In this document: piece after piece, positions 15,085 to 24,436 of the stretch
Position numbering within the stretch: the stretch's first letter is position 1
Layout of the letters: every line of letters starts with the position of its first letter
Position numbers and translations under genes: made by a program
Assembly: GCF_900167335.1 (NCBI RefSeq)
Contig: NZ_FUXI01000003.1
Span: 62,001-126,000 of the forward strand
DNA: 64,000 nucleotides
Direction of reading: 5' to 3'
From: Pilibacter termitis
Lineage (GTDB): Bacteria > Bacillota > Bacilli > Lactobacillales > Streptococcaceae
Notes under the pieces: model-generated
Told to the model about the DNA's origin: nothing
The model's input: only the letters and a program-made list of their open reading frames with translations
Databases searched by the model: none

Positions 15085-15417
15085 ATGAAATTTGAGTATT
15101 ATCAAGATGAAAATGGCAATATTCCTTTTGAAGATTTTTTAGAGACACTTCCCGATAAAGACGCAAATAAATTCCGTTGGATGATTGGTGTTGTGGAAAC
15201 GTTAGGATTGGAAGTGGCGAAAAGGCAAAAATGGACGAAGAAATTAGAGGACAACTTGTTTGAACTTCGTTCGATTCAAGGAAATGATATTCAAAGAGGA
15301 TTGTTCTTCAAATACGAAGCAGGAAAATTTGTTATTACACATGGTTTTACGAAAAAGACAGATAAAACACCTGAGCGAGAAAAAGAAAAAGCTCGAAAGA
15401 TAAGAAATTTATTCTAG
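15085..15417 (+). CDS. RelE/HigB-type toxin (phage Gp49-like)
   Basis: 110 residues. The layout (FEYYQDENGNIPFEDFLETL, then RWMIGVVETLGLEVAK, LEDNLFELRSIQGND, RGLFFKYEAGKFVITHGFTKKTDKTP) is that of the RelE/ParE-like 'phage-derived' toxins, where the LxELR, R..F and HGFxKK elements make the ribonuclease active face. It probably cuts mRNA at the ribosome when free of its antitoxin. GAGGAGG precedes the ATG at 15085. Toxin comes first and antitoxin second, 12 bases on, the HigBA order. It would stabilise the mobile block. Confidence 0.88.
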   Translation: MKFEYYQDENGNIPFEDFLETLPDKDANKFRWMIGVVETLGLEVAKRQKWTKKLEDNLFELRSIQGNDIQRGLFFKYEAGKFVITHGFTKKTDKTPEREKEKARKIRNLF

Positions 15418-15429
15418 GAGGGTACGATT

Positions 15430-15738
15430 ATGCCTATTAAAAGTTCTATTGATGATTATTGGGAAAAAAGAGCAGAAAAAAGTCCTGAATTTCGCCGATT
15501 AAAAGCGAAGTCTGATTTAGCATTTCCTCTTGCAGTAAAAATTATTGCTTTGAGAGATAAAGCAGGACTTACACAAAAAGAGTTAGCTACTTTAGTTGGA
15601 ACGAGCCAATCTGCAATCGCTCGATTAGAAAATGGTGATACGATTCCGACAGTTCAAACGCTGAATAAAATTGCGAAAGCATTACATCAGAAAGTACGAA
15701 TAGATTTTGTACCAGAAGATGAAGTGTTATACAACTAA
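15430..15738 (+). CDS. HigA-type antitoxin with XRE helix-turn-helix
   Basis: 102 residues. Residues about 40-95 form a Cro/CI helix-turn-helix: ALRDKAGLTQKELATLVGTSQSAIARLENGDTIPTVQTL. The N-terminal part (SIDDYWEKRAEKSPEFRRL) is the toxin-covering arm usual for this group. It should neutralise the preceding RelE-type toxin and repress the shared promoter through the inverted repeat there. A GGAGGG site lies ahead of the ATG. A terminator follows. Confidence 0.9.
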   Translation: MPIKSSIDDYWEKRAEKSPEFRRLKAKSDLAFPLAVKIIALRDKAGLTQKELATLVGTSQSAIARLENGDTIPTVQTLNKIAKALHQKVRIDFVPEDEVLYN

Positions 15739-15756
15739 AAAAACAAAGAACTTATA

Positions 15757-15791
15757 AAGAGACAATTTCTGAGAGGAAGTTGTCTTTTTTT
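15757..15791 (+). terminator. Terminator of the toxin-antitoxin operon
   Basis: GACAATTTC and GGAAGTTGTC pair around a short loop and are followed by seven T. Confidence 0.85.
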
Positions 15792-15817
15792 GTACCCAAA
15801 AAAAAAGGAGAAATAGC

Positions 15818-15844
15818 ATGAAAACAAGGAATCGCTCGCCGTAA
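15818..15844 (+). CDS. Possible 8-residue leader peptide before the adhesin
   Basis: AAAGGAG stands ahead of ATG-AAA-ACA-AGG-AAT-CGC-TCG-CCG-TAA (MKTRNRSP), 51 bases before the adhesin start. A ribosome site this good in front of so short a frame suggests a translated leader or a decayed gene start. Low confidence. Confidence 0.3.
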   Translation: MKTRNRSP

Positions 15845-15895
15845 GGTAGATTTCAACCAAACAAAAAAGAAACACAGACAAGAAAGGAAAATTTC

Positions 15896-18800
15896 ATGAA
15901 GAAAACAACACACAATCAATGGAAACGAAAGCTCTATGTGCTTTCAATGTTAGGAATTTTGGGAGGAAATACGATTGCACCGACTCTTCCAATCTATCCA
16001 ACGATTTTACAAAGCGTATCTGCCCTGACAGTGCCAAGCTCCATGACTCAAATTGGATCGATTGGTTCTAGTCCAGTGCTGAAAGCACCGACAAGTAGTT
16101 TGAAAGACCAATGGTTCAAAGACTTAACGAGTAATATTTTGAACGAACAAAGTCCAAGTTACATTGTCGAACAAGCCCAATGGACGAGTAACACGAAGTT
16201 AGAGGGTGGCTCTCCCCTTTCTACTTTCGGTCAAACGGCAAACTGGGTGTTCCAAGGTGACGGCTACAATGGCAATGACTTAGGGAAAGTGATGAACGTA
16301 GGCGACGTTGCCAAAATCTCGAATATTGGAACGGCAATGGAAATGGCAACTGGAAAATCCATTCCGATTTCACTTAACGTGAAACTCTTATCTGCCAATG
16401 GTTTTGGAGCACCAAACGGCGGAGCTCCGCAAGCGTTAAATAGTTCTCTCATGATGGTAAAAAACCAAGGCTCCACGATTACAATCGGTTGGGGTGGTGA
16501 ATTTACCACTGGAGGAACAGGCGGTGGTGGGAATGAAAATGGCTCTGGTGGCGGAGGCAACACAGACGGTAAGTCAATGTTATATATTGAAAATGTTCGT
16601 TATGCAGTTCAATTAGTTAATGCTAATACAGGACAACCATTGCCAGACGACACTCTAATGCCAATCAAAATGTCTGATATTGATGCGACACAATGGGCTA
16701 ATTTAGATCAAACAAACGCATTAGCTTTCGTTGTGGGGAATGACACAAACTTAGAGCTAAACGGTTCTAATTTCCAAGTTAAATCAAACGCTGCTTTTAA
16801 TGCCGATGGCGATACCATTAGTCCCACTTCGTTTCTTGCATTGAAACAATGGAATCAGAATATCATTTCATATTCCTACAATGGCTTAACCGACCGAAAC
16901 GACATTGTAACCGCCATTTTTGGGAATCTCCCAAGTTGGGACTTAGGTGGTTTCATTGAAATCGACAAGTCTACTCTGCAGTATGGCAAAAACGGTTGGA
17001 ACGCTAACTATTCATTTGAGGACTTAGCTTTTGAGGTGATTGCCAAAGACGGAAAAGTGGTTGATACCATTCATCTGGACAAGAACGGAAAAGGAAAATC
17101 GAAGAAAATCCCAAGTGGAGACTATACACTCCATGAAACGTCAGGAAAATGGGCAAGCAGTGGTCAAACTGTCCACCCAGATATGACCGCCAAAGTATCG
17201 GCAGGGGCAACGTCTACGGTTAAAGTAGAAAATACTGCCGTGCAAGGTACAATCTCCATTAAGAAATCGCTGGACGGCTATTCAAGTTTGCCAAACTCGA
17301 ACTACAAGTACGAAGGCTTGCAGTTTGAAATTAAAAGTGAGGACGGCAAATACACGGACGTTGTCACGCTAGATAAAAACGGCGAAGGGAAATCGAAATA
17401 CTTGCCACTAAGCAAGTATACAGTAAAAGAAATCCCAAGCAGTGTCACAAGCGGAACTGGTCAAATCGTCAACCCAACGACTTACACGGCGGAGTTGAAG
17501 TATAAAGATCAAAATACTGAAATCGTCCTTGCCAGTCAAAACGTAGTCAATACGCCAGTTACTGGTCAGATTACCGTTGACAAAACTTTGGCAGGTTACG
17601 GAAAAGACCTCCCGAACGGATTGTACAGTCTTGAGGGCTTGAAATTTAAGCTCACGCACAAAGAAACAAACCAGACTTGCACCATTACAACGGATAAAAA
17701 TGGGGTTGCTAAAACGGCTACAACACTTCTTTTGGGCGAGTATGACGTGCAGGAAATCGCAAGTAGCGTGACGAAACCGACTGGGCAAGTCGTCAACAAA
17801 AACGTGTACAAGGCGAAATTGGTGTGGAAAGACAATCAAACAAAATTAGTCTTTGCAGAAACAGATGTTGCCAATCCACCTGTTTTGGGTCAAATATCTA
17901 TCAAGAAAACAGGCGTAGAGAGTGGAGAAAACATGTGGAATCAGCACTATTCTCTTGCTGGGAACGTGTTTGAAATCACTCCAGTTGACCCGACTAACAC
18001 CAAATGGAAAGAAGGCACTTTCCCACTCCAAGTAACAACAAACGCCAAAGGAGAAGCGAAAACTCCTGCGACCTTGCCACTTGGGAAATACCTTGTCAAT
18101 GAAATAAAGGCAAGCAACGGCTTTGGGAACACGTTCAAACCTGTGGTGGTTGAGCTTACTTGGAAAGACAACCAAACGGCTTTAGTCTTTGATTCTGCAA
18201 CAGGCACCAACCAAGAAATCAAAGGGCAAAACACCCTTGAGAAAACAGACAAAGACACAGGCAAAGACCCACACGGAAAAGCGGATATGAAAGATGCAGA
18301 GTATGCGTTATTCTACGATGAGGAGGCGACAGGTTCAAGCCCACACCAAGCAGGACAACCTGTAAAATGGAGCGACATTCCAAAAGCCAAGCTCTTAAAA
18401 GGCGAGAAAGTGACAACTTCTTACATTAATGGGGTCGAAGTCAAACATGGGGATAATGTTGTTATCAGCGTTGATGACAAAGATTTAAACCTTGCAATCG
18501 GCAATCTTGCGATTGGCAAGTATGTTTGGAAAGAAATCAACGCTCCAGAGGGGTATGTGTTGGATAAAAACGTTTATCGCTTTGAAATTAAGAAAAAAGA
18601 CGATCAAACACTGAATATCGTAACACCAGACTCCAAATCGGAAGAGCAGATCATTCAAGCACGAATTACCGTACAGAAATTAGCCGAGATTGTAGGCGAA
18701 AGTGCGGAAAGCGGGTTTAATGGCGTAGAATTTACCTTTACTCCAATTAACGGAACGAAAGGCAATCCTGTTGTCATGAAAACTGGAGTCAACGAGGCAA

Positions 18801-21469
18801 CTGACGAGGACGGATTTGGGCAAGTGGTATTGGATTATGGCGATTATGTCATGAAAGAAACGAAAGGCATTGACGGATTTGATAATGTGCGTGATATTTA
18901 CATTCACATGACGACCGACAAGAAAAAAGATTTGCTGTATATCTCGGCAAGCAACAATTCGGACTTCTCCAAACCATTCAGCCAAAGAACATTTGCGTTG
19001 ACGGACAACCAGTCCGGAACGAACCCAAATGAAACTGGCTCAGTCGGAAAAGTTTCGACCGACAAATTCATCATTAGCTTAGGCAAAATGGTGTTTACTG
19101 ACAAAGTAACCCCAGAACCACCAGCAGAGCCAGTGAAAGACGTAACGAAAAATGACGGAGGGAACTCGATCAACCATGGTGACGTAGCTTTATCGAGTGA
19201 TTTTGTGTATAGCCTAGTATCAAGCAATCTCAGTAACGGACGAAATAAAGACACAAGCGATTGGTCAATTTTAGACGACTATGATGAACGTTACGACCAG
19301 TTTAACGGTACGTTTCGAGCGTATGCGAAAACGAACTTCGGTACATTTAAAAAAGGCGACCAGTTGCCAAGCAACTTCTTTACGGCAACGGATAAAGACG
19401 GAAAAGTCAACTTTGTCGCAACCAAAGACTTCCTGAAAGTCATCAATGACAATAAAAATGATACTGTGCAATTTGAAATTCGTGCAGACTTCTATCGTCA
19501 CAAATGGGCAGATGTCGTGTATAACACGTTTGATGAAACGAAAAATGGTTTGACGGAAAAATCAAACGAGGTAGATACCAAAACTCCTGCTCCTCAACCA
19601 CATAAATTTGACGTTGAGGGAAAAAAAGTCGACTTGACAGGTGATAAGTTGCTGAATGATGATGATGAGATGAAAGATAGATACAAGGACTCAAACGACA
19701 ACCCTTATTTGGATAAAGTGGATAATAACGAGTCCTTCAACTTGAACACGAAAAAGGTTAAACCGGGGGATAAAATCACGTATCAGCTATGGCTTGATAC
19801 TAACCCATTTGACAACACCAGTAAGCTCACAGCATTGGCAATGATTGATGATTTTGACGAGAAATTACTGGACGTAGACGTTTCAAAAGTGAAAGTCTAC
19901 AACAAAAAAGGCGAAGAAGTAACTAAGTTGTTTAAATCGGAAATCAAAGACGGCAAATTGATCGTTTCAGCAAATGTCTTTGTGGAAACTACCAACTCAA
20001 AAGGGCAAAAGGTTCAGGTAGTAGACACGAAGAAACTTCCGTTGGGTCAGTTCTACAAAATTGAATTTCCAACAGTGGTGAAAAAAGACATCTTGAAAGA
20101 TGACGAAATCATCAACACGGCTCAGCAGGTCACAATAGATGCGAACGGCAAATATTTTATAAAAATCACGGAAAAACGTGTGAACCCTGTTGAAGTGCCA
20201 AGTAAGCCAGTGAAAGACGTTCAAAATACAGATGAGGGCGATTCTATCCATGAAGGCAATGTAGCCTTATCAAGTGATTTCATCTATGTGTTGAACTCAC
20301 GCTTATTACAGCCAGACCGCACGCAAGACACGACAATCTGGACGATTGTAGATGACTTTGACGAAAACTTTGATAAATTTGACGGCACATTTAGAGCGTA
20401 TGCGACAGCCGAGTTTGGCGATTATAAGAAAGGCGACCAATTGCCTGAAACATTCTTTACGTCAGAAGAAAAAGGCGGAAAAGTCACGTTTACTGCGACA
20501 AAAGAATTTTTGACAGTTGTCAACGAAAAAAAAGACAAACAAGTCGGTTTCTCTATCCATGCCGATTTCTTCCGTTTCAAACAGTCCGATAAAGTGTTAA
20601 ATACCTTTGTTGAAACGGTCAACGATTCAAGCGAAAAATCAAATGAAGTGCAGACGAAAACTCCAGAACCACAACCGCATAAGTTTGATTTGTCGAAAGA
20701 ACAATTTGATTTGACAGGCAAAAAACTCTTAGATGACGACAAGGAGATGAAAGATCGTTATCAAGATTCAAACAAAGACCCGTATTTAGACAAGACGGAC
20801 AACAACGAGAAAGAAAATCTCAACACAAAAGAAGTCAAATCAGGCGACCAAATCATCTACCAGTTATGGTTAGACACGATTCCATTCGATGAAACAAGCG
20901 AATTGATAAGTTTATTCATGGAAGATGATTATGATGAAAAAACATTGGACGTAGACGTTTCAAAAGTAAAAGTCTACAACGCCAAAGGCGAAGATGTAAC
21001 GAAACGATTCAAGGTAGAGGACAAGGACGGAAAATTGACGGTTTCAGCAAATGTCTTTGTGGAAACGACGAACTCAAAAGGCGAAAAGGTTAAAATCGTG
21101 GATACGACTCTTTTACCATTCGGGCAAGTCTACAAGATTGACGTACCAACTACCGTCAAAGAGGACGTGAAAAGTGGCACAGAAATCGTGAATACCGCAA
21201 GTCAGCACTGGACAGATTCGGACGGAATTGCCAATGCACACGTGACAGAGAAGCGTGTAAACAAAGTCAATGAAGAACGTCCAGAATTGCCAGTAACAGG
21301 CGAGAAACCGAAAAAAGGGATTATCAACATCTTGTTGCCAGATACAGGCGAAAAACAAGCAATCTATTTGAGTGTGTTGGGTTCTATGTTGGTTGCAAGC
21401 ATTGTCTTTCTGAAACGTGAAGAATTGCAATTTAGGGTTCGTAAACTTCGTAGAAAGTTAAGACAATAA
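15896..21469 (+). CDS. Giant LPxTG-anchored adhesin with SpaA/Cna-B and antigen I/II-type repeats
   Basis: 1857 residues. Order: signal peptide (about 1-45); N-terminal adhesion region with a Gly-rich loop near 205-225; at least five Cna-B/SpaA-like domains, each opening with a G-x-I-x-(I/V)-x-K motif (GTISIKKSL, GQITVDKTL, GQISIKKTG, then GQNTLEKTD and ARITVQKLA); two long antigen I/II C-terminal-type repeats, each starting KPVKDV or EPVKDV, with WxIxDDFDE and TPxPQPHKFD landmarks; then two sorting-like motifs, LPVTG and LPDTG, the second followed by a membrane span and a basic tail. Cna-B and antigen I/II domains normally form internal Lys-Asn isopeptide bonds. By place (upstream of prgE-prgF) it takes the position of the PrgB aggregation substance and probably holds mating cells together. 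Confidence 0.9.
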   Translation: MKKTTHNQWKRKLYVLSMLGILGGNTIAPTLPIYPTILQSVSALTVPSSMTQIGSIGSSPVLKAPTSSLKDQWFKDLTSNILNEQSPSYIVEQAQWTSNTKLEGGSPLSTFGQTANWVFQGDGYNGNDLGKVMNVGDVAKISNIGTAMEMATGKSIPISLNVKLLSANGFGAPNGGAPQALNSSLMMVKNQGSTITIGWGGEFTTGGTGGGGNENGSGGGGNTDGKSMLYIENVRYAVQLVNANTGQPLPDDTLMPIKMSDIDATQWANLDQTNALAFVVGNDTNLELNGSNFQVKSNAAFNADGDTISPTSFLALKQWNQNIISYSYNGLTDRNDIVTAIFGNLPSWDLGGFIEIDKSTLQYGKNGWNANYSFEDLAFEVIAKDGKVVDTIHLDKNGKGKSKKIPSGDYTLHETSGKWASSGQTVHPDMTAKVSAGATSTVKVENTAVQGTISIKKSLDGYSSLPNSNYKYEGLQFEIKSEDGKYTDVVTLDKNGEGKSKYLPLSKYTVKEIPSSVTSGTGQIVNPTTYTAELKYKDQNTEIVLASQNVVNTPVTGQITVDKTLAGYGKDLPNGLYSLEGLKFKLTHKETNQTCTITTDKNGVAKTATTLLLGEYDVQEIASSVTKPTGQVVNKNVYKAKLVWKDNQTKLVFAETDVANPPVLGQISIKKTGVESGENMWNQHYSLAGNVFEITPVDPTNTKWKEGTFPLQVTTNAKGEAKTPATLPLGKYLVNEIKASNGFGNTFKPVVVELTWKDNQTALVFDSATGTNQEIKGQNTLEKTDKDTGKDPHGKADMKDAEYALFYDEEATGSSPHQAGQPVKWSDIPKAKLLKGEKVTTSYINGVEVKHGDNVVISVDDKDLNLAIGNLAIGKYVWKEINAPEGYVLDKNVYRFEIKKKDDQTLNIVTPDSKSEEQIIQARITVQKLAEIVGESAESGFNGVEFTFTPINGTKGNPVVMKTGVNEATDEDGFGQVVLDYGDYVMKETKGIDGFDNVRDIYIHMTTDKKKDLLYISASNNSDFSKPFSQRTFALTDNQSGTNPNETGSVGKVSTDKFIISLGKMVFTDKVTPEPPAEPVKDVTKNDGGNSINHGDVALSSDFVYSLVSSNLSNGRNKDTSDWSILDDYDERYDQFNGTFRAYAKTNFGTFKKGDQLPSNFFTATDKDGKVNFVATKDFLKVINDNKNDTVQFEIRADFYRHKWADVVYNTFDETKNGLTEKSNEVDTKTPAPQPHKFDVEGKKVDLTGDKLLNDDDEMKDRYKDSNDNPYLDKVDNNESFNLNTKKVKPGDKITYQLWLDTNPFDNTSKLTALAMIDDFDEKLLDVDVSKVKVYNKKGEEVTKLFKSEIKDGKLIVSANVFVETTNSKGQKVQVVDTKKLPLGQFYKIEFPTVVKKDILKDDEIINTAQQVTIDANGKYFIKITEKRVNPVEVPSKPVKDVQNTDEGDSIHEGNVALSSDFIYVLNSRLLQPDRTQDTTIWTIVDDFDENFDKFDGTFRAYATAEFGDYKKGDQLPETFFTSEEKGGKVTFTATKEFLTVVNEKKDKQVGFSIHADFFRFKQSDKVLNTFVETVNDSSEKSNEVQTKTPEPQPHKFDLSKEQFDLTGKKLLDDDKEMKDRYQDSNKDPYLDKTDNNEKENLNTKEVKSGDQIIYQLWLDTIPFDETSELISLFMEDDYDEKTLDVDVSKVKVYNAKGEDVTKRFKVEDKDGKLTVSANVFVETTNSKGEKVKIVDTTLLPFGQVYKIDVPTTVKEDVKSGTEIVNTASQHWTDSDGIANAHVTEKRVNKVNEERPELPVTGEKPKKGIINILLPDTGEKQAIYLSVLGSMLVASIVFLKREELQFRVRKLRRKLRQ

Positions 21470-21518
21470 GCAATCAAATGACTTGACGAGAGCTTTTCCA
21501 CGATTACGCTAAAAGTAG

Positions 21519-21540
21519 AAAAGTAGAAAATTCTACTTTT
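21519..21540. repeat. Palindrome family P, copy 2
   Basis: Perfect AAAAGTAGAA-AA-TTCTACTTTT, 50 bases after the adhesin stop, with an extra half-site just upstream (21511) and two more T after it. It could serve as a weak terminator or a protein-binding site. Confidence 0.9.
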
Positions 21541-21604
21541 TTGGGAAAAGATAGGTGCCGAACCTGTCTTTTTGCTTTTCTACAAAAAGGAAAGGAGGAA
21601 GCAC

Positions 21605-21895
21605 ATGATTGGAAAACAAGAGCTAGTAGAAGAACTGGCAAATCGAACAGGGCTATCAAAAAAAGAAGCGAAGTTGGCACATGAAACGATCTTTCAATTG
21701 ATTCAAGAACAGCTTGCCAAAGGGAAACGGGTGAAATTAGTAGGCTTTGGAGCATTTTTCGTGAAAACAAGAGTCGCTCATATTGGGATTCATCCAACAA
21801 CACGTGAGCGAATACAAGTCCCAGAAACGAATGTTCCGTTGTTTCGCCCAGGCACGCACCTAAGAAAAGCGATTAACCAAAGAGGAGTGGAATAA
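21605..21895 (+). CDS. HU/IHF-family DNA-binding protein carried by the mobile block
   Basis: 96 residues. GKQELVEELANRTGLSKKEA is the HU N-terminal helical pair, KRVKLVGFGAFFVKTR the conserved beta strand, and TTRERIQVPETNVPLFRPG the arm, with Pro at its tip region. HU bends DNA and could help relaxosome or partition complexes. The ATG at 21605 has AAAGGAGG upstream. It is followed directly by the next gene (start adjacent to its stop), within the conjugation operon, so it is not the housekeeping HU. Confidence 0.92.
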   Translation: MIGKQELVEELANRTGLSKKEAKLAHETIFQLIQEQLAKGKRVKLVGFGAFFVKTRVAHIGIHPTTRERIQVPETNVPLFRPGTHLRKAINQRGVE

Positions 21896-22447
21896 TTGAG
21901 ACTACAACTAAGACGACTCAGGCGAACGAATAAGCACTTGTATCAATTGCTTGTAGGTTCAGCTATCGCACTTTTTACACTCTGTCTATTTCTTTCGGTG
22001 GTTCTTTTGACAACTGTCACTTCAACAAAACAATCCAGCAATGTGACGGAGAAGAAAACCTATGTGGTAGATGACCAGTCAAAGAAAGAGAAAACGAGTT
22101 CTTCGAGTGTGGAAAAGAAGAATAAAACGACTTCTTCAACAGAGAAGAAAGACGAAATCCCAAAAACGTCTGAAGTGGAACGGAAATTTTCGGCAACCTT
22201 GCCAGAAGAAAAAACGGAGGCAACAGCTACGACAAGTGAAACGAAAGCTACACAATCCACCACTTCTTCGACAGCTACCACACAAACGACAACGAGTAGA
22301 ACAGTGAACACGCAAGAACAGGCAAGTGAAAAAGCAATACAACGAGCGAAGGAACAAGACTTGGCGAATCGCCAAGAGGCAGAACGATTGAAAAAAATGT
22401 ACGAAGAACAAGGATATGAAGTGCATATCATTGAACAGAAAAAATAA
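21896..22447 (+). CDS. Single-pass membrane protein with Ser/Thr-rich outer region
   Basis: 183 residues starting at a TTG immediately after the HU stop, with AGAGGAG upstream. A basic N-terminus (LQLRRLRRTNKH) and one span (LLVGSAIALFTLCLFLSVVLL) are followed by about 100 residues dominated by Ser, Thr, Glu and Lys, then a charged helix (QRAKEQDLANRQEAERLKKMYEEQGYEVHII). N-terminus inside, tail outside in or through the wall. In pCF10-type operons small anchored proteins sit here; I cannot assign a homologue. Confidence 0.65.
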   Translation: MRLQLRRLRRTNKHLYQLLVGSAIALFTLCLFLSVVLLTTVTSTKQSSNVTEKKTYVVDDQSKKEKTSSSSVEKKNKTTSSTEKKDEIPKTSEVERKFSATLPEEKTEATATTSETKATQSTTSSTATTQTTTSRTVNTQEQASEKAIQRAKEQDLANRQEAERLKKMYEEQGYEVHIIEQKK

Positions 22448-22462
22448 GGAGGACACATCATC

Positions 22463-22903
22463 ATGAAATACGCAAGACCAACACGCACTAAACGAGACTA
22501 CCAACCTTTTGCTTTAGGGACACATCAAGCAACGATTAAAAACGTCAAACTTACAGAAACGAAAAAAGGCGTACCAATGTTTTCAATGTTGGTTGCAGGA
22601 GGAAACAATCAAAGTGGGTTTTACAACCTAGTATTTGAAACGGATTATACAGAAGAAAATCTTGGGTTCATTCTTGCCAGCATCGAGGACAATGGGGTGG
22701 ACATTCCAGACATTGAGTTTGGGTACACGGAAGAAACGGCAAATTTCCTCAAAGGAAAATCGGTGTATGTCGAAGTCAAAGAGGAGATTTACAAAGAAAA
22801 CATCCGAAATGTGATTGCGGCATTTCTTGACCAAGCGGAATTTGAAGGGGACGAGGACGACTTGCCCTACGAAGAAGAAGACGATTGGCATGAGGACGTG
22901 TAA
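22463..22903 (+). CDS. prgE: PrgE-like single-strand DNA-binding protein (OB fold)
   Basis: 146 residues, near the length known for PrgE of pCF10 (about 144). QPFALGTHQATIKNVKLTETKKG, then FSMLVAG and FYNLVFETDYTEENLGFIL read as OB-fold strands; GKSVYVEVKEEIYKENIRN closes the fold, and the end is highly acidic (EFEGDEDDLPYEEEDDWHED), as in SSB-type proteins. It probably binds the transferred strand. Placement directly before a prgF-like gene supports the name. Recognition rests on length, layout and order, not on a search. Confidence 0.65.
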   Translation: MKYARPTRTKRDYQPFALGTHQATIKNVKLTETKKGVPMFSMLVAGGNNQSGFYNLVFETDYTEENLGFILASIEDNGVDIPDIEFGYTEETANFLKGKSVYVEVKEEIYKENIRNVIAAFLDQAEFEGDEDDLPYEEEDDWHEDV

Positions 22904-22980
22904 TTGTCTTTCTCCAAAGAAACCGCAAGAAGAAACAAATGAACAAGAACAAAGACAAAAAGTAGAAAAAGAGAAAAGTG

Positions 22981-23004
22981 GAAAAGTAGAATTTTCTACT
23001 TTTC
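22981..23004. repeat. Palindrome family P, copy 3
   Basis: GAAAAGTAGAA-TT-TTCTACTTTTC between prgE and prgF genes, 46 bases ahead of the prgF start. The TT centre means it is the same element in the opposite orientation. Extra half-sites (AAAAGTAGAAAA-like) precede it from 22957. Confidence 0.88.
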
Positions 23005-23050
23005 TACCTCTACGCAAATCAATCAAAACATATCAAAGGAGAGTTTAATT

Positions 23051-23278
23051 ATGGATCAAGCAGAAAAAGTTATTATGCTGATAGCTGCGGTACTAGGGGT
23101 AGTATCGGCAGTAGGAATTATGTTGAATGTGAATAAATTACGTGAGGGATTGGATACTGGAGACGACCGCACGACCACAAGAGCCATTACAGGAATCGTC
23201 ATCAATGGAGTGATGGCTGTTGCTGCGACTGGATTAGGAGCGCATGCGATTGGTTTATTGGGCAAAATCCAATTTTAG
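23051..23278 (+). CDS. prgF: PrgF-like small membrane protein of the T4SS
   Basis: 75 residues with two hydrophobic spans (VIMLIAAVLGVVSAVGIML and GIVINGVMAVAATGLGAHAIGLL) joined by a short charged loop (NKLREGLDTGDDRTTTR). Size, two-span shape and place directly before the PrgH-like gene match PrgF of pCF10, a membrane subunit sometimes compared with VirB2. AAAGGAG precedes the ATG. Confidence 0.75.
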   Translation: MDQAEKVIMLIAAVLGVVSAVGIMLNVNKLREGLDTGDDRTTTRAITGIVINGVMAVAATGLGAHAIGLLGKIQF

Positions 23279-23295
23279 AATGGAGGAAAGTGACC

Positions 23296-24087
23296 ATGAA
23301 AAATCCAACGAATGGAAGTTTGGCACAAACCTTTCAAACCCTCGAAGAATATAATCCAGCGTTAAATGCAGGGGTGGAGAAAGTGGCACTGGTCTTACAG
23401 ACAATGGCACTTTTCTTCCTGATTGTTCTTTTTATCATTGAACTACAAAATTATGCGAAAAAGCTCAATTCCGATGACGGAGGATTGACGATGGAAATTG
23501 TGACAAGTATTGGCATGAGATATTTGGTTGCTTTTTTGATGGTCATGGCAAGTGGGGAAATCTTAGATTTTATCATGTGGTTGGCGATTCAAGCATCGAA
23601 ATGGGTGAGTTCTGTTTTACCTGAAGGTACCTACAATATGACGGTGCCAGGAATCAAAGGGAAAGTAGGGTTCTTTGAAAAACCGATTGTTTTTCTTTTT
23701 TCTGCTATTGCTCAACTTGCTGTTTGGACGAATAGCTATATCGCAACGATCATCATTTTTCTTCGGGCGATTCAGTTGTTCATTTTCAAAGCACTTGCCC
23801 CAATTTTTGTGGTGTTTGTAATGAGTGAGGAGTTGAAAAGTATTGGCATTGGTTTTCTCAAACAATTTTCAGCCTATGCCTTGCAAGGAGTCGTTTTGGT
23901 GTTGTTAATGGGGATTTATCCAGCGTTGATGCAAAACGATTTTTTAGCAGGAGATGTGGCAACAGGTATGGATGCGTGGCTGACCAATATAGGGGTCTTT
24001 TTCCTTATTTTCTTGAAAGCACTGGTTGTGTTGGTGCTCATCATTGGCTCGCAAAATTTAGCCAAACGATTGATAGGAGGAGGATAA
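23296..24087 (+). CDS. prgH: PrgH-like polytopic membrane channel protein (VirB6-like)
   Basis: 263 residues with about six membrane spans (for example ALFFLIVLFIIEL, YLVAFLMVMASGEILDFIMWLAI, SAIAQLAVWTNSYIATIIIFL, GVVLVLLMGIYPAL, FFLIFLKALVVLVLIIG). It is the likely inner-membrane channel of the secretion system. The ATG at 23296 has GGAGG nine bases upstream; an in-frame GTG at 23290 is too close to that site. The next gene starts 2 bases after the stop. Confidence 0.8.
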   Translation: MKNPTNGSLAQTFQTLEEYNPALNAGVEKVALVLQTMALFFLIVLFIIELQNYAKKLNSDDGGLTMEIVTSIGMRYLVAFLMVMASGEILDFIMWLAIQASKWVSSVLPEGTYNMTVPGIKGKVGFFEKPIVFLFSAIAQLAVWTNSYIATIIIFLRAIQLFIFKALAPIFVVFVMSEELKSIGIGFLKQFSAYALQGVVLVLLMGIYPALMQNDFLAGDVATGMDAWLTNIGVFFLIFLKALVVLVLIIGSQNLAKRLIGGG

Positions 24088-24088
24088 T

Positions 24089-24436
24089 ATGGCAATTAGT
24101 TCAGAGTATTATCGAGATTTATCGAAAGTGGAAAAACGTATTTTTAAAGTCACGAAACGACAATTCAAAGGTTTTCTATTGTTAGGGGTCGCTTTGATTG
24201 TAGGGGTGGCAGAAGTGTTTCTTCTTCCTGATTGGGTGTACTTGTTGGTTTCCGCTCCAACGGTTATTCTTTTAGGCACGTATCCATTTTTGTTGATTTT
24301 GAATAAGTGGAAAGAATTTCGGCGAACTATTGCGTTGTATTTTATCCACGAAGAAAGTTTTTACCAAACATATCAAATAAGGAGGTATGAGAAGCATGAG
24401 TTTATTGCTCAAAAAGAAGTCAAAGAGTGGACGTAG
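24089..24436 (+). CDS. prgI: PrgI-family T4SS membrane protein (VirB3-like)
   Basis: 115 residues. YYRDLSKVEKRIFKVTKRQ is the usual soluble N-terminus, then two close spans (GFLLLGVALIVGVAEVFLLP and VYLLVSAPTVILLGTYPFLLI) and a soluble C-terminal part. PrgI proteins work with the VirB4 ATPase, whose gene here begins inside this one (24396), a 41-base overlap that should couple their production. Confidence 0.88.
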   Translation: MAISSEYYRDLSKVEKRIFKVTKRQFKGFLLLGVALIVGVAEVFLLPDWVYLLVSAPTVILLGTYPFLLILNKWKEFRRTIALYFIHEESFYQTYQIRRYEKHEFIAQKEVKEWT

